Shown: positions 6,287-15,043, counted from the first letter of the stretch. The stretch: 64,000 nucleotides of DNA from Agreia bicolorata (GCF_000938265.1 NZ_JYFC01000005.1:220198-284197); one strand, 5' to 3'. Numbers and translations: made by a program. The notes: a model not told the origin generated them from the sequence alone.

Positions 6287-8469
6287 TGTGCGGAATCGCA
6301 GGAAGAGTCCAGTTCGGAACGTCGCAGGCAAGTTCTGATTCCCAGCACAGCGTCCGGGCGATGACCGATGTCATAGCACACCGAGGGCCCGACCACACGG
6401 ACTTCGGCATCGTCGGCGCCGCAGTCTTCGGGTTTCAGCGGCTAGCGCTACTCTCGCTCGACAACGGCGACCAGCCGTTCTTCGGAGCCGACGGGAACGT
6501 CATGCTGATGGTCAACGGAGAGATCTATAACCACCGCGAGTTACGCCAAGACCTAGAGAAGCGGAACCGCTTTTCTACCGAGTCGGACTGCGAGGTGTTG
6601 CTGCACGGCTATCTCGAAGAAGGGATAGCGTACCTCGACAAGCTGAACGGAATGTTCGCCTTCGCGCTTTTTGACAATCGTAAAGGCCGACTGATCCTCG
6701 GCCGCGACAGATTCGGCATCAAACCGCTGAGCTACCACTTTGATGGTGAGAGGATCGTGTTCGCATCCGAAACCAAAGCCCTCTTCGCCGACCGAAGGAC
6801 GCCTAGGGAAGTGGACTGGCAGGGCGCGCTTACGAACCCCGGCCTCAACCTGGACTTGGCATTCACTACGGAACCGCCGACGAGTTGGTTCAAGGACATC
6901 CATGTCGTACCGGCAGCACACTTCACCGAGTTGAACATCGCCACTAGGGAGCTGACGACAACGCGGTATTGGAACGCCAGCTCAGGACCTGACCTCACTG
7001 ATGCCTCCGAGGAAGAAATCGTCAGGATCTACCGGGATGCCTTGGCCGCTTCAGTCCGCGACTGCCTGACCGCCGACATCGAGGTCGGTCTATTCCTCAG
7101 TGGCGGCATCGACTCCGCCGCCGTAGCGGCATTCGCGCGAGGCAGCGGAATCCCTACCTTTACAGCGCTCACTGGGAGCACCTACGTGAACGGCGACGCG
7201 GAATACTCTCACCGGACCGCCCTGGAATGCGGACTCGACAATCACCAAGTGATCTTCGACCGCAACCGGATTCCTAGCTCAGAGGAGTGGCGCACCATTC
7301 TCTGGGCATTGGAAACACCGCAGGCGAGCCCGGAGCACTTCTACAAATTCGAACTCCACCGGTTCGCGCGGCAAACTCGGCCCGGCCTGAAAGCGATGAT
7401 GCTCGGCCAGGCGTCAGACGAATTCAACGGAGGCTACTCGCAAAAACTCAGCGCCGGACGCGGTTACGAAACCTACCTGCGCACCATCGAGACGCTGGAA
7501 ACCAACACCGGACTCCTCGCAATGCCGGAACTCGCACCGTGGTTCGACCCGTCTCACGGGCAGCTGTTACGCCGAGATGTACTACCCGGAGTGAGCGCAG
7601 ACCCGTACCGGCACTACCTCGATTGGAAACTGCACGACATCGAACAGTACAACAACTGGCACGAGGACCGGACCGCGGCGGCCAACAGCATCGAAGCACG
7701 CGTTCCCTTCCTCGACCACCGCGTCGTCGAGATCACAAATGCCGTACCGCGCAAGATGCACGCGTCCCTGTTCTGGGACAAGGCGATCCTCCGACGCGCG
7801 CTGAAAGGTTTGCTGCCGACGAACATCCTCGAACGGCCCAAAGTCTCGTTCTTCTATGACGACCCGTCATACAATAACCAGCGCACCTTTATCCAGATGA
7901 TCCTCCAAGGCTCCGGTGAATTGCTGGACGATGCACTCAGCTCCAAGGGCGCAACCCAATGGCTAGACAAGGCCAACGTCTTCGCTGCGGTAGAGCGGCT
8001 GAAGAACGATCCCAGTGACAGCTCGATGGAGTACCTGCTCGCAGTCATGAACCTCGGACTACTGGAAAACATGCTCGACTCTCAGCCGAGAACCCTCGAC
8101 AGGCGCGATAACGCGAGTGTCCCCATAGAACTCCGTATCGAGGACTGGGACGCCTCTCGCGACGAAGTCCGTGACGCGGTGCTCTACGCGCCCCCTCTCA
8201 ACGAACACAGCACGCTGGCCCGCGGCCCGCAAGTCAGTGTTCTCAGGAACGTCAACGATCCGAACGGTAGCGAGATCGTTGCCGTCGACGGACGACTCGC
8301 ATTCACCCTCGACGGGGTGGACAGGGCCGCCTGGGTGCTGCTCCTTTCTCTGCTGACGGAGCCGATGAACATCACGCTCCTGGCTGCCGAGATGGCGGTC
8401 TCTGGTGAAGAAGTCAAACGTCTCTGCCTCGAAGGGCTCGACGCCGGCGTGCTCGAGTTGCGCGCATGA
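6286..8469 (+). CDS. Asparagine synthetase-like enzyme fused to a C-terminal PqqD/RRE-like domain
   Basis: This is a 727-residue, two-domain glutamine-dependent amide ligase with a third domain. The class II glutaminase part has the catalytic Cys after Met1 (MCGIAG), R33 in HRGPD, N77-G78-E79 and D101. The synthetase part has the ATP-binding PP-loop SGGIDS at 272-277, a GQASDEFNGGY segment at 374-384 and SIEARVPFLDHR at 468-479. Ordinary AsnB ends near residue 600; here about 80 extra residues (648-727) read as beta strands plus a winged helix (GRLAFTLDGVDRAAWVLLLS, then LDAGVLEL), much like PqqD-type RiPP recognition elements. Known AsnB-like enzymes activate a carboxylate as acyl-AMP and form an amide, including lasso peptide closure. 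This one may therefore bind a leader peptide and amidate or cyclise a side chain. It overlaps the downstream HIT gene by 4 nt. The RRE assignment is by eye. Confidence 0.85.
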   Translation: MCGIAGRVQFGTSQASSDSQHSVRAMTDVIAHRGPDHTDFGIVGAAVFGFQRLALLSLDNGDQPFFGADGNVMLMVNGEIYNHRELRQDLEKRNRFSTESDCEVLLHGYLEEGIAYLDKLNGMFAFALFDNRKGRLILGRDRFGIKPLSYHFDGERIVFASETKALFADRRTPREVDWQGALTNPGLNLDLAFTTEPPTSWFKDIHVVPAAHFTELNIATRELTTTRYWNASSGPDLTDASEEEIVRIYRDALAASVRDCLTADIEVGLFLSGGIDSAAVAAFARGSGIPTFTALTGSTYVNGDAEYSHRTALECGLDNHQVIFDRNRIPSSEEWRTILWALETPQASPEHFYKFELHRFARQTRPGLKAMMLGQASDEFNGGYSQKLSAGRGYETYLRTIETLETNTGLLAMPELAPWFDPSHGQLLRRDVLPGVSADPYRHYLDWKLHDIEQYNNWHEDRTAAANSIEARVPFLDHRVVEITNAVPRKMHASLFWDKAILRRALKGLLPTNILERPKVSFFYDDPSYNNQRTFIQMILQGSGELLDDALSSKGATQWLDKANVFAAVERLKNDPSDSSMEYLLAVMNLGLLENMLDSQPRTLDRRDNASVPIELRIEDWDASRDEVRDAVLYAPPLNEHSTLARGPQVSVLRNVNDPNGSEIVAVDGRLAFTLDGVDRAAWVLLLSLLTEPMNITLLAAEMAVSGEEVKRLCLEGLDAGVLELRA

Positions 8470-8960
8470 GCGCAAAGGCCGCAGTAGAGGTTCATTGCCT
8501 GTTTTGCAGGATCGTTGACGGCACATTTGCAGCGTCCAAGGTCTTCGAGGACGACTCGATCTTGGCGATCATGGACGTCCGACCTGTTTCGCGGGGCCAT
8601 GTCCTTGTTCTGCCGAAAGAGCATTACGTGGCACTCTCAGACCTTCCACTGACCTTATTCATACAGCTCGCCAGTTTGGCTCACACGCTCGCCGCGAATC
8701 TGTCTACTGCGTTCCCGGATGCCGAGGGATTGAACATCCTCATGTCGGAGGGCCCCGCCGCCAGCCAGTCAGTCTTCCATTCGCACCTCCATCTCGTACC
8801 GCGAACAACGGACGACAGCATGGTGTTGTCGTCCGATGACCCCGTCGCCGAGCGGGACGAGCTCGATGCCGCGGCCGCGCGTTGGCGCCAATATCTCGAT
8901 GTCGGTGGTCAGCCGGAACACGATCGGGCCGCAGACCCCTCCGCAGGCGGACAGGCATGA
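8466..8960 (+). CDS. HIT-family nucleotide hydrolase/phosphoramidase
   Basis: This 164-residue protein has the histidine triad SVFHSHLHLVP (HxHxH, near residues 101-105) and an N-terminal CLFC pair typical of zinc-binding HIT proteins. HIT enzymes hydrolyse nucleoside phosphoramidates and acyl-nucleotides. In microcin C-like systems the HIT protein MccH gives self-immunity by cleaving a phosphoramide. Here it is embedded in a four-gene operon with an acyl-adenylate-forming ligase, so it could remove an AMP adduct, mature the product or protect the host. It overlaps both neighbours by ATGA (4 nt). The last 30 residues are polar and not part of the fold. Confidence 0.88.
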   Translation: MSAKAAVEVHCLFCRIVDGTFAASKVFEDDSILAIMDVRPVSRGHVLVLPKEHYVALSDLPLTLFIQLASLAHTLAANLSTAFPDAEGLNILMSEGPAASQSVFHSHLHLVPRTTDDSMVLSSDDPVAERDELDAAAARWRQYLDVGGQPEHDRAADPSAGGQA

Positions 8961-10204
8961 CCAGACAGTTGCCTCTCATCCAAACGCAGTCCCGGCTGAG
9001 CTTGTTTTGGAGGTACTGGCTTGCCAGCTCTCTGAGTGGGGTTGGCCTCAGCATCGCGTCCGTCGCTTTCCCTCTGGTCGCCGTGGTGACCCTTGGCTCG
9101 TCGCCACTGGAACTCGGAATTGTCGCGGCAGCGAGCAACATCGGCTGGTTGCTGCTTGGCTTGCCCGCGGGTGTGATCGCCGAGAGGTTCGCGTTGAAAC
9201 GAGTGCAGATAAGCATGGATCTGCTTCGCCTTCTAGTGATCGCCGCCATCGTCGCGATGTGGGCGACGGGGGTCCTGAGTATTTGGTCGTTAGTGGTGGC
9301 GGGATTCGTCGTCAGCTGCGCGGACGTACTCTTCGACGTCGCCAACTCCACGTATCTGCCCAGCATCATCGACGACGACGAGCTGGAACAGCGGAACAGC
9401 CTGATGTCCGCCACCCACGCGGTGGCCTCCACTGGCGGCCCGGCGTTGGGCGGTGTGATGGCTGGGATCCTCGGACCGGTGCTGACACTGGCCACCACGG
9501 GAATCGGCTATCTGGCGTCCGCGTTCATCTTCAGCGGCTTCCCTTCAGTCGACGCGGCTGCAACGGGCAAAGAACGGACTTACCGATCTCTGATCGGCGA
9601 GGGCGTCCGTCACGTATTCAGCCATCCAGTCCTGCGGCCGACAACCATACTGGCGGCCGTCCTCAACTTCGCCGTCGGAGCGCAGGCAGCGTTGGTCGCC
9701 GTGTTTCTCGTCCGCGAACTGGACGTAAATGTCGCAGTGGTGGGGTTACTGCTGGCCTTCGACGGCGTCGGCGCGCTGATCGGCGCCGCCATAGCGACAA
9801 CGATGATCCGACGTCTCGGGAGCGCGCGGACGACGCTCCAGGCCGCCTGGGCCACTACCGCCGGATGCATACTCCTTGCCGTGGCTCTGCCCGGTTGGGG
9901 CTTGTCGGCATTCGCAGCCGGCTCAGTTCTCGCCGGAGCGGGAGCGGTCGTGGTGAGCATCACCACGCGCTCCTACCGTCAACGGGAAACACCACCAGAG
10001 CTGTTGGGCCGTGTCATGGCCACTGTCCGATTCATCTCGTGGGGCTGTCTGCCCTTGGGAAGTCTGATAGCCGGCATTCTGGCACAGACAACGACGCCCA
10101 AGATCAGTCTCGTGGTGATTGGCGTCGCTTCCGCCGCAGCTCCACTGATATTCGCACTCTCGGCCGTCGGCCGTGTTACCGACTTGAACGACGTGGAACC
10201 CTAG
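8957..10204 (+). CDS. MFS exporter (EntS-like, MFS_3 type)
   Basis: This 415-residue membrane protein appears to have 12 transmembrane helices and resembles the enterobactin exporter-like branch of the major facilitator superfamily: YWLASSLSGVGLSIASVAFP in helix 1, PAGVIAERFALKRV in the loop between helices 2 and 3, and the ADVLFDVANSTYLPSII segment. I chose the ATG at 8957 because it overlaps the HIT stop by 4 nt (ATGA), matching the other joints of the operon; upstream codons in frame lie inside the HIT gene. As the last gene of the biosynthetic unit it probably exports the product and may provide resistance. Confidence 0.9.
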   Translation: MTRQLPLIQTQSRLSLFWRYWLASSLSGVGLSIASVAFPLVAVVTLGSSPLELGIVAAASNIGWLLLGLPAGVIAERFALKRVQISMDLLRLLVIAAIVAMWATGVLSIWSLVVAGFVVSCADVLFDVANSTYLPSIIDDDELEQRNSLMSATHAVASTGGPALGGVMAGILGPVLTLATTGIGYLASAFIFSGFPSVDAAATGKERTYRSLIGEGVRHVFSHPVLRPTTILAAVLNFAVGAQAALVAVFLVRELDVNVAVVGLLLAFDGVGALIGAAIATTMIRRLGSARTTLQAAWATTAGCILLAVALPGWGLSAFAAGSVLAGAGAVVVSITTRSYRQRETPPELLGRVMATVRFISWGCLPLGSLIAGILAQTTTPKISLVVIGVASAAAPLIFALSAVGRVTDLNDVEP

Positions 10205-10224
10205 GAACCGCGCTCAAAGGAACC

Positions 10225-10299
10225 ATGAACCTCACTCCGTCTGACGAACTTACGATGCCGAGGAGGAAGAAGCAGTCTCCATACTGCGCGGCGCGCTAG
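10225..10299 (+). CDS. Possible 24-residue peptide, or start of a frameshifted gene
   Basis: Twenty nucleotides after the exporter stop, an ATG preceded by AAAGGA opens a 24-codon frame (MNLTPSDELT, then MPRRKKQSPYCAAR). It could be a second small peptide of the cluster. Alternatively, deleting one base near codon 10 would join DELT to a protein-like stretch in another frame (DAEEEEAVSILRGALVQLCA), which would make it a broken gene. I cannot tell which. The rest of 10205-10378 shows nothing else. Confidence 0.3.
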   Translation: MNLTPSDELTMPRRKKQSPYCAAR

Positions 10300-10378
10300 T
10301 CCAACTCTGCGCAAGACGGCGGGCACCTTCTTCGCCAAGTCTCACGGTGTCTCAACTCCCACGTCAGCCCTCGGCCAT

Positions 10379-10567
10379 TCAAGTGGGGAGGTCTTCTGCC
10401 TCGCGTTGAAATCCCGCTTGGTCGAGCAGGCTTGCACCGTCACTGAATGAGACGAGAAGATCGATATCCGAGTGAGGCGTATTCGCGCCATGCACCGCCG
10501 AGCCGAAGACCTTCACCTGCGTAATGTGATGTCTGGACTCGACCGCGCTGAAGCTACCGCAGGCCAC
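10379..10567 (-). pseudogene. Truncated second copy of the MNT nucleotidyltransferase
   Basis: The core QVKVFGSAVHG, then SDIDLLVSFSD and ASLLDQAGFQRE, is nearly identical to the intact protein at 1276-1584, and the DNA is clearly related over roughly 135 bp (about 1377-1513 against about 10397-10531). The first 25 or so and the last 30 or so residues of the full protein are missing or replaced. The metal-binding aspartates remain, but the fragment is too short to fold as a complete MNT domain. It overlaps the 3' end of the upstream phosphotransferase gene by 14 nt. It probably marks a duplication or recombination end of the island. Confidence 0.75.
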
Positions 10568-11498
10568 GCTGGGCCATCCACCTCAGCGTCATGTCGCCCT
10601 GAAGACGCTGCATGGGTCTCAGCTGAGGCAATCCGGGCACCGCCGCGAGGTGCCCGTCTCTCCAGCAGCGCCCGGCCAAACCCGCCAGCATCACGTTCAC
10701 CTCGTGCTCGTTCGCCTCACGCCCAGCGATTGCCTCGAACGCGGCCTGTGGGTCGAACCCGTCGGCAGCGAGATCCGGAACGAGCCTCACCCAATCGGCC
10801 CACCTCGGCGCCGTCCAGCGGTGAGTCCAGTCCACCAGTCTCAGCCGACCGGATGGCTCACGCAGGATGTTGTCGCGTCGAAGGTCTCCGTGTTGCAGGG
10901 ACGAGCCTTCGCGTAAGGCCTCGAACCAGTCCGACTCGAGGCCCGCAAGCGTTTCGGCTTGCAGCCCATACGGCAACGTTCGGTCACGAACATGCTCGAC
11001 CGTTCCGCTCTGTGGATGGCCCGGCTCGACCAACGCCCTCCACGTACCTAGCAGCGGCGCGAATGCGTCGGCGAACGGCTTCGTATCGGCGATGGGACTC
11101 GGACTCAACCGATCGCGCATGGTGGCGGCAAGCGCCGACAGCTCCGCAATATCGTTGGCCTCCCATTGCACCACGGCAGCTCCGGCGAGCCGTTCGTAGA
11201 CCGCGACGTACCAGCCCGCGCGCTCAGCCCAACCGATAAGAGCAGGACCAAGATCTATGATTACCTCCGAGAGTTCAGCACCTGTGCGAACAGCTCGCCC
11301 GCCCTCATCGTTCTTTGGACCGGCCTTCACGAAGACCTGCCGAATGCCATCGGCGACGACAACCGACGCCACGCTCGGCGTGAACCCATCAGACGCAGGC
11401 TCCTCGCGAAGAACGCGGCCGCCCACGATCGCGCGAACATACTCGATGACCTCGGTCGGGGCTGATGCCAGAAGCCTCGGCCGCGCAAACCCATTCAC
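10554..11498 (-). CDS. Aminoglycoside phosphotransferase-like kinase (APH family)
   Basis: The protein shows the APH/choline-kinase signature: the Brenner motif LQHGDLRRDNIL (HGDxxxxN) and a downstream RLVDWTHRW that supplies the metal-binding Asp. N-terminal strands (VASVVVADGIRQVFVKAGP) form the ATP lobe. I chose a GTG at 11498 (314 residues; AGGA lies about 11 nt upstream) because a longer frame would run through the tRNA-Gln gene, which cannot be coding. The natural substrate is unknown; members act on aminoglycosides, macrolides, homoserine or small alcohols. Confidence 0.8.
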   Translation of the reverse strand: MNGFARPRLLASAPTEVIEYVRAIVGGRVLREEPASDGFTPSVASVVVADGIRQVFVKAGPKNDEGGRAVRTGAELSEVIIDLGPALIGWAERAGWYVAVYERLAGAAVVQWEANDIAELSALAATMRDRLSPSPIADTKPFADAFAPLLGTWRALVEPGHPQSGTVEHVRDRTLPYGLQAETLAGLESDWFEALREGSSLQHGDLRRDNILREPSGRLRLVDWTHRWTAPRWADWVRLVPDLAADGFDPQAAFEAIAGREANEHEVNVMLAGLAGRCWRDGHLAAVPGLPQLRPMQRLQGDMTLRWMAQRGLR

Positions 11499-11546
11499 GT
11501 CAACATCTTCCTGTCGGAAGCCGCGGCAACGAGCCAAACAAAAAAG

Positions 11547-11577
11547 GGCCCGTCGTGTTCGTAAGAACTGGCGGGCC
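11547..11577 (-). terminator. Rho-independent terminator after tRNA-Gln
   Basis: On the minus strand GGCCCG (11577-11572) pairs with CGGGCC (11552-11547), followed by CTTTTTT at about 11546-11540. It lies directly downstream of the tRNA gene and before the phosphotransferase start. Confidence 0.75.
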
Positions 11578-11584
11578 TCTACTG

Positions 11585-11656
11585 CTGGGGTACCTGGACT
11601 CGAACCAAGAACAAAAGAATCAGAATCTTCCGTGTTGCCAATTACACCATACCCCA
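11585..11656 (-). tRNA. tRNA-Gln (anticodon CTG)
   Basis: The minus strand folds as a cloverleaf. The acceptor stem TGGGGTA/TACCCCA has the U1-A72 pair and G73 discriminator typical of tRNA-Gln. The anticodon arm is GAAGA-TTCTGAT-TCTTT with CTG at 34-36, and the T arm has TTCGAGT. CCA is not encoded. Actinobacteria usually charge this tRNA through Glu-tRNA-Gln made by the nondiscriminating GltX (gene at 12723) and amidation by GatCAB. Confidence 0.92.
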
Positions 11657-11729
11657 CTGCATCAAAACCGAAGTCCTGACCGAGAGTCAACACTAGCCTA
11701 CGCAGAGGCTGCGCTCAAACCGAGCGACC

Positions 11730-12719
11730 CTACAGCGACCCGATCAGGTAGCGGTTGATCACGGCCGCGGCGCGTGCGCCCTCGCCGGCCGCCACGATCA
11801 ACTGGTGCGGCCCCGGAGGAACGACGTCGCCCGCCGCGTAGATTCCCGCCACAGCAGTGCGTCCGTCGGCATCCGCCTCGATCCAGCCGTCGGCCGTCTC
11901 CGGAATCTCGAGCGACGACGCGTACTCCAGCTTCGTCTCCCACAGCGGCCGAATGAAGCCACCCGTGCGCGGAATCACCTCGCCGTCGACCAGTTGCACC
12001 CCCGTAAGTCCCTCGCGGTCGCCCACGACATCGGCGATAGCCCGCCGCTCCACCCGGATGCCGCGCGCGGCCAGGGCCGCCTCGTCGGCTTCAGAGACGG
12101 TTCCGACTCCGTTGGTGAACACGATGAGATCGCTTGACCACTGCGAGATGAGCAGAGCGCGCTCGGCGAGGTCGTCGCTCTCGCCGATGAGGGCGAGCGG
12201 CTCATCGCTCTTCTCGAAGCCGTCGCACTCGACGCAGCTGTGCAGGCTCGATCCGTAATAGGCCCGAACGCTGGGCAGCGCCGGAAGCGTCTCGCTGAGA
12301 CCCGATGCGATCAGCACGGCCGATGCCGTGACATCGACCGACCCGCCCCCGCGAATCGCCGTGGCCTGCACCCGGTACTCGGGCCGGTCTCTCAGCTGCT
12401 CGGCCGGCGGGCCCGCCGCATCCGAGACCGAGACGCTCGTGACCAAAGCCTGCTGGAACGACGCCATCGGGTAGGCCTCGAACTCGGCCCGACCTGTCTT
12501 GCGCAGCTCGAGCGGCGAGACGCCGTCGCGCGTGAGAAAGCCGTGGCTCTTGAGCGTGGCGGAGTGCCGCGGCCGGTTGCTGTCGATGAGAAGTACCTTG
12601 CGACGTGCCCGCACGAGGTTCAGCCCAGCAGACATTCCGGCAGGACCCGCGCCGATGATCACGCAGTCCACGTGCCCTTCGACGGGCGCGGCCGCCTGGG
12701 GGCGCAAGATCTCGATCAC
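11730..12719 (-). CDS. Thioredoxin-reductase-like FAD oxidoreductase
   Basis: This 329-residue protein has the FAD-binding GAGPAGMSAG motif (about residues 23-32), a CVEC redox-type pair (TrxB has CATC), and the GIYAAGDVVP motif near the C-terminus. It resembles NAD(P)/FAD-dependent thioredoxin-reductase-like proteins rather than canonical TrxB, since the expected second GxGxxA site reads LIGESDDLAE. It starts 3 nt after the gltX stop, so it is the last gene of a FAH-gltX-oxidoreductase operon. The electron partner is unknown. Confidence 0.85.
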   Translation of the reverse strand: MIEILRPQAAAPVEGHVDCVIIGAGPAGMSAGLNLVRARRKVLLIDSNRPRHSATLKSHGFLTRDGVSPLELRKTGRAEFEAYPMASFQQALVTSVSVSDAAGPPAEQLRDRPEYRVQATAIRGGGSVDVTASAVLIASGLSETLPALPSVRAYYGSSLHSCVECDGFEKSDEPLALIGESDDLAERALLISQWSSDLIVFTNGVGTVSEADEAALAARGIRVERRAIADVVGDREGLTGVQLVDGEVIPRTGGFIRPLWETKLEYASSLEIPETADGWIEADADGRTAVAGIYAAGDVVPPGPHQLIVAAGEGARAAAVINRYLIGSL

Positions 12720-12722
12720 GGA

Positions 12723-14240
12723 CTAGCCCAGCCGACTCGAGAGACGGTCTATGCGCGCAATCGACTCGGTCTTGCCGAGAAGCTCGAACGATTCGAACAA
12801 CGGCGGCGAGACCTTACGACCCGACGCGGCAACGCGCAGCGGGCCGTAGGCGACGCGCGGCTTGAGCGCGAGTCCGTCGATGAGCGCGGCCTGCAGCGCT
12901 GCCTGGATCTCGGCAGCGTTCCAGTTGCTCTCTTCGACGAGTTCGAGGGCGTTCATCGACGCGCTGAGCACGAGCCCGGTGTTCTCGGGGAGCCCGGCGA
13001 GGGCATCCGGCTGGTACTCGAGGTTCGCACCCTGCACGAACAAAAAGCCGAGCATCGCCGGGGCGTCACCCAGCAGCGCCATGCGTTCCTGCACCAGCGG
13101 CGCGGCCTTGAGTAGCAGCTGCTCCTCGTAGTCGTTGAGAGGCTCGGTCAGGATGCCGTCGCGCACGAGATAGGGAATGGTACGGGCCGCGAAATCGACG
13201 CTGGCGAGCATACGGATGTGGTCACCGTTGATCGACTCCGCCTTCTTCAGGTCGAAGCGCGCAGGGTTGGGATTGACGTCTGTCACGTCGAACGCCGCGA
13301 TCATCTCGTCGATCGAGAAGACGTCGCGATCGTGGGTGAGCGACCAGCCGAGCAGAGCCAGGTAGTTCACGAGGCCCTCGGGAATGAAGCCCCGGTCGCG
13401 GTGGTGGAAGAGGTTCGACTCAGGGTCGCGCTTCGACAGCTTCTTGTTGCCGTCGCCCATAACGTAGGGCAGGTGGCCGAACTGCGGCACCCACTCGGCC
13501 ACGCCGATGTCGATGAGCGCGTGATAGAGCGCGATCTGGCGAGGCGTCGACGAGAGCAGGTCTTCTCCGCGAAGCACGTGCGTGATGTGCATCAGCGCAT
13601 CGTCGACCGGGTTCACCAACGTGTAGAGCGGCGCACCGTTGGGGCGCACGACCACGAAGTCGGTGAACGAGCCCTCGGGGAACGTGATGTCGCCGCGAAC
13701 CAGGTCGGTGAAGCTCAGCTCGGTGTCGGGAACCCGCAGACGGAGCGCCGGCTGGCGGCCCTCGGCCTTGAACGCCTCGCGCTGCTCGTCGGTGAGCGTG
13801 CGGTCGAAGTTGTCGTAGCCGAGCTGCTTAGCGCGCCCGGCCGCCTCATTGCGCGCGTCGATCTCTTCGGCGGTCGAGAAGCTCTCGTAGAGGTGGCCAG
13901 ATGCCTTCAGCTTCTCGATGACCTCGAGGTAGGTGTCGGTGCGCTCCGACTGGCGGTAGGGCGCGTCGGGTCCGCCGACGTCGATGCCCTCGTCCCAGTC
14001 GAGGCGCAGCCAGCGCAGCGCATCGAGCAGCTGGCCGTAGCTCTCCTCTGAATCACGCGCCGCGTCGGTGTCTTCGATGCGAAAGACGAGCTTGCCGCCC
14101 GTGTGCCTGGCGTACGCCCAGTTGAACAGGGCGGTGCGGATCAGGCCGACGTGCGGCGTACCGGTGGGCGACGGGCAGAACCGAACGCGAACGTCGGTGC
14201 CGGTCGCGGTGGACACAGGGTGCAGGGAGGGATTCGACAT
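12723..14240 (-). CDS. gltX: Glutamyl-tRNA synthetase
   Basis: The class I aminoacyl-tRNA synthetase charges tRNA-Glu and, in most actinobacteria, also tRNA-Gln. The 505-residue protein has the HIGH-type motif [13 protein letters not shown] near residues 24-36 and the KMSKS-type loop NKKLSKRD, with the expected RIEDTD strand after the catalytic core. Length is normal. It lies between the FAH-family gene (32 nt upstream) and the thioredoxin-reductase-like gene (3 nt downstream). Confidence 0.97.
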   Translation of the reverse strand: MSNPSLHPVSTATGTDVRVRFCPSPTGTPHVGLIRTALFNWAYARHTGGKLVFRIEDTDAARDSEESYGQLLDALRWLRLDWDEGIDVGGPDAPYRQSERTDTYLEVIEKLKASGHLYESFSTAEEIDARNEAAGRAKQLGYDNFDRTLTDEQREAFKAEGRQPALRLRVPDTELSFTDLVRGDITFPEGSFTDFVVVRPNGAPLYTLVNPVDDALMHITHVLRGEDLLSSTPRQIALYHALIDIGVAEWVPQFGHLPYVMGDGNKKLSKRDPESNLFHHRDRGFIPEGLVNYLALLGWSLTHDRDVFSIDEMIAAFDVTDVNPNPARFDLKKAESINGDHIRMLASVDFAARTIPYLVRDGILTEPLNDYEEQLLLKAAPLVQERMALLGDAPAMLGFLFVQGANLEYQPDALAGLPENTGLVLSASMNALELVEESNWNAAEIQAALQAALIDGLALKPRVAYGPLRVAASGRKVSPPLFESFELLGKTESIARIDRLSSRLG

Positions 14241-14272
14241 ACCTCCTCAATCCTACCGAGGAGTGCGTTCGA

Positions 14273-15043
14273 TCAGCGGTTCTTGGCCGGGTTGCTCAGG
14301 AGGCCTAGCCCCGCGATGGAGATCTCGACCTTCTGACCATCGACGAACGGACCGACTCCTGCGGGCGTTCCCGTGAGAATCACGTCACCCGGCAGCAGGG
14401 TCCACACGCTCGACGCGAAAGCGATGATCTCGGGAATCGAATGAATCATCTGGTTCGTGTTGCCGCTCTGGCGCAACTCGCCATCGACGCGCACCTCGAT
14501 GGCGGCATCCGAGAAGTCGAAATCTGTCTCGATGACCGGGCCGAGCGGGCAGAAGGTGTCGTAGCCCTTGGCGCGGGCCCACTGGCCGTCGGCCTTCTGA
14601 ATGTCGCGCGCGGTCACGTCGTTCGCGATCGTGTAGCCGAAGACCACGTCGGCATAGTCTTCCTTCTTCACGTCGCGGGCGATGCTGCCGATCACGATGG
14701 CCAGTTCGCCCTCGTGCTCGACCTGCGAACTCTCACGCGGCAACTGGATGGCGTCGCCCGGCCCGATCACGGAGGTGTTGGGTTTCAGAAAGATGAGCGG
14801 AGTCGTCGGCGCCTCGCCACCCATCTCGGCGGCGTGGTCGGCGTAGTTCTTGCCGACGGCGACGATCTTCGAACGTGGGATGACCGGCGCGAGCAGCTTG
14901 ACGTTCGCGTCGAGCGGCACCCGCTCCTCGGTAGTCTCGTAGCCCACGAACATGGGATCACCCACGAGAACCACGATCTCCGTCTCATCGACGATTCCGA
15001 ACCGGGGCTCTCCCCCGCTGACCGTAAAGCGCGCAATTTTCAC
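14273..15043 (-). CDS. Fumarylacetoacetate hydrolase family protein
   Basis: This 256-residue protein belongs to the FAH superfamily of metal-dependent C-C hydrolases and decarboxylases. Visible marks are KIVAVGKNYADHAAEMG, the metal-binding VEHEGELAIVIG, NDVTARDIQ and the glycine-rich end LTGTPAGVGPF. The exact substrate (acylpyruvate, oxaloacetate or an aromatic breakdown product) cannot be read from the sequence. The FAH-gltX pair is a common actinobacterial arrangement and probably one transcript. Confidence 0.9.
   Translation of the reverse strand: MKIARFTVSGGEPRFGIVDETEIVVLVGDPMFVGYETTEERVPLDANVKLLAPVIPRSKIVAVGKNYADHAAEMGGEAPTTPLIFLKPNTSVIGPGDAIQLPRESSQVEHEGELAIVIGSIARDVKKEDYADVVFGYTIANDVTARDIQKADGQWARAKGYDTFCPLGPVIETDFDFSDAAIEVRVDGELRQSGNTNQMIHSIPEIIAFASSVWTLLPGDVILTGTPAGVGPFVDGQKVEISIAGLGLLSNPAKNR

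Noticed and set aside
5134..8469. Classical lasso peptide cluster
   Set aside because: No B2-type transglutaminase-like protease is present, and the 20-residue peptide lacks a core with Gly1 and an acidic residue at 7-9.
11499..11693. N-terminal extension of the phosphotransferase across tRNA-Gln
   Set aside because: The tRNA cloverleaf and its terminator occupy this stretch, so coding from 11693 is not credible.
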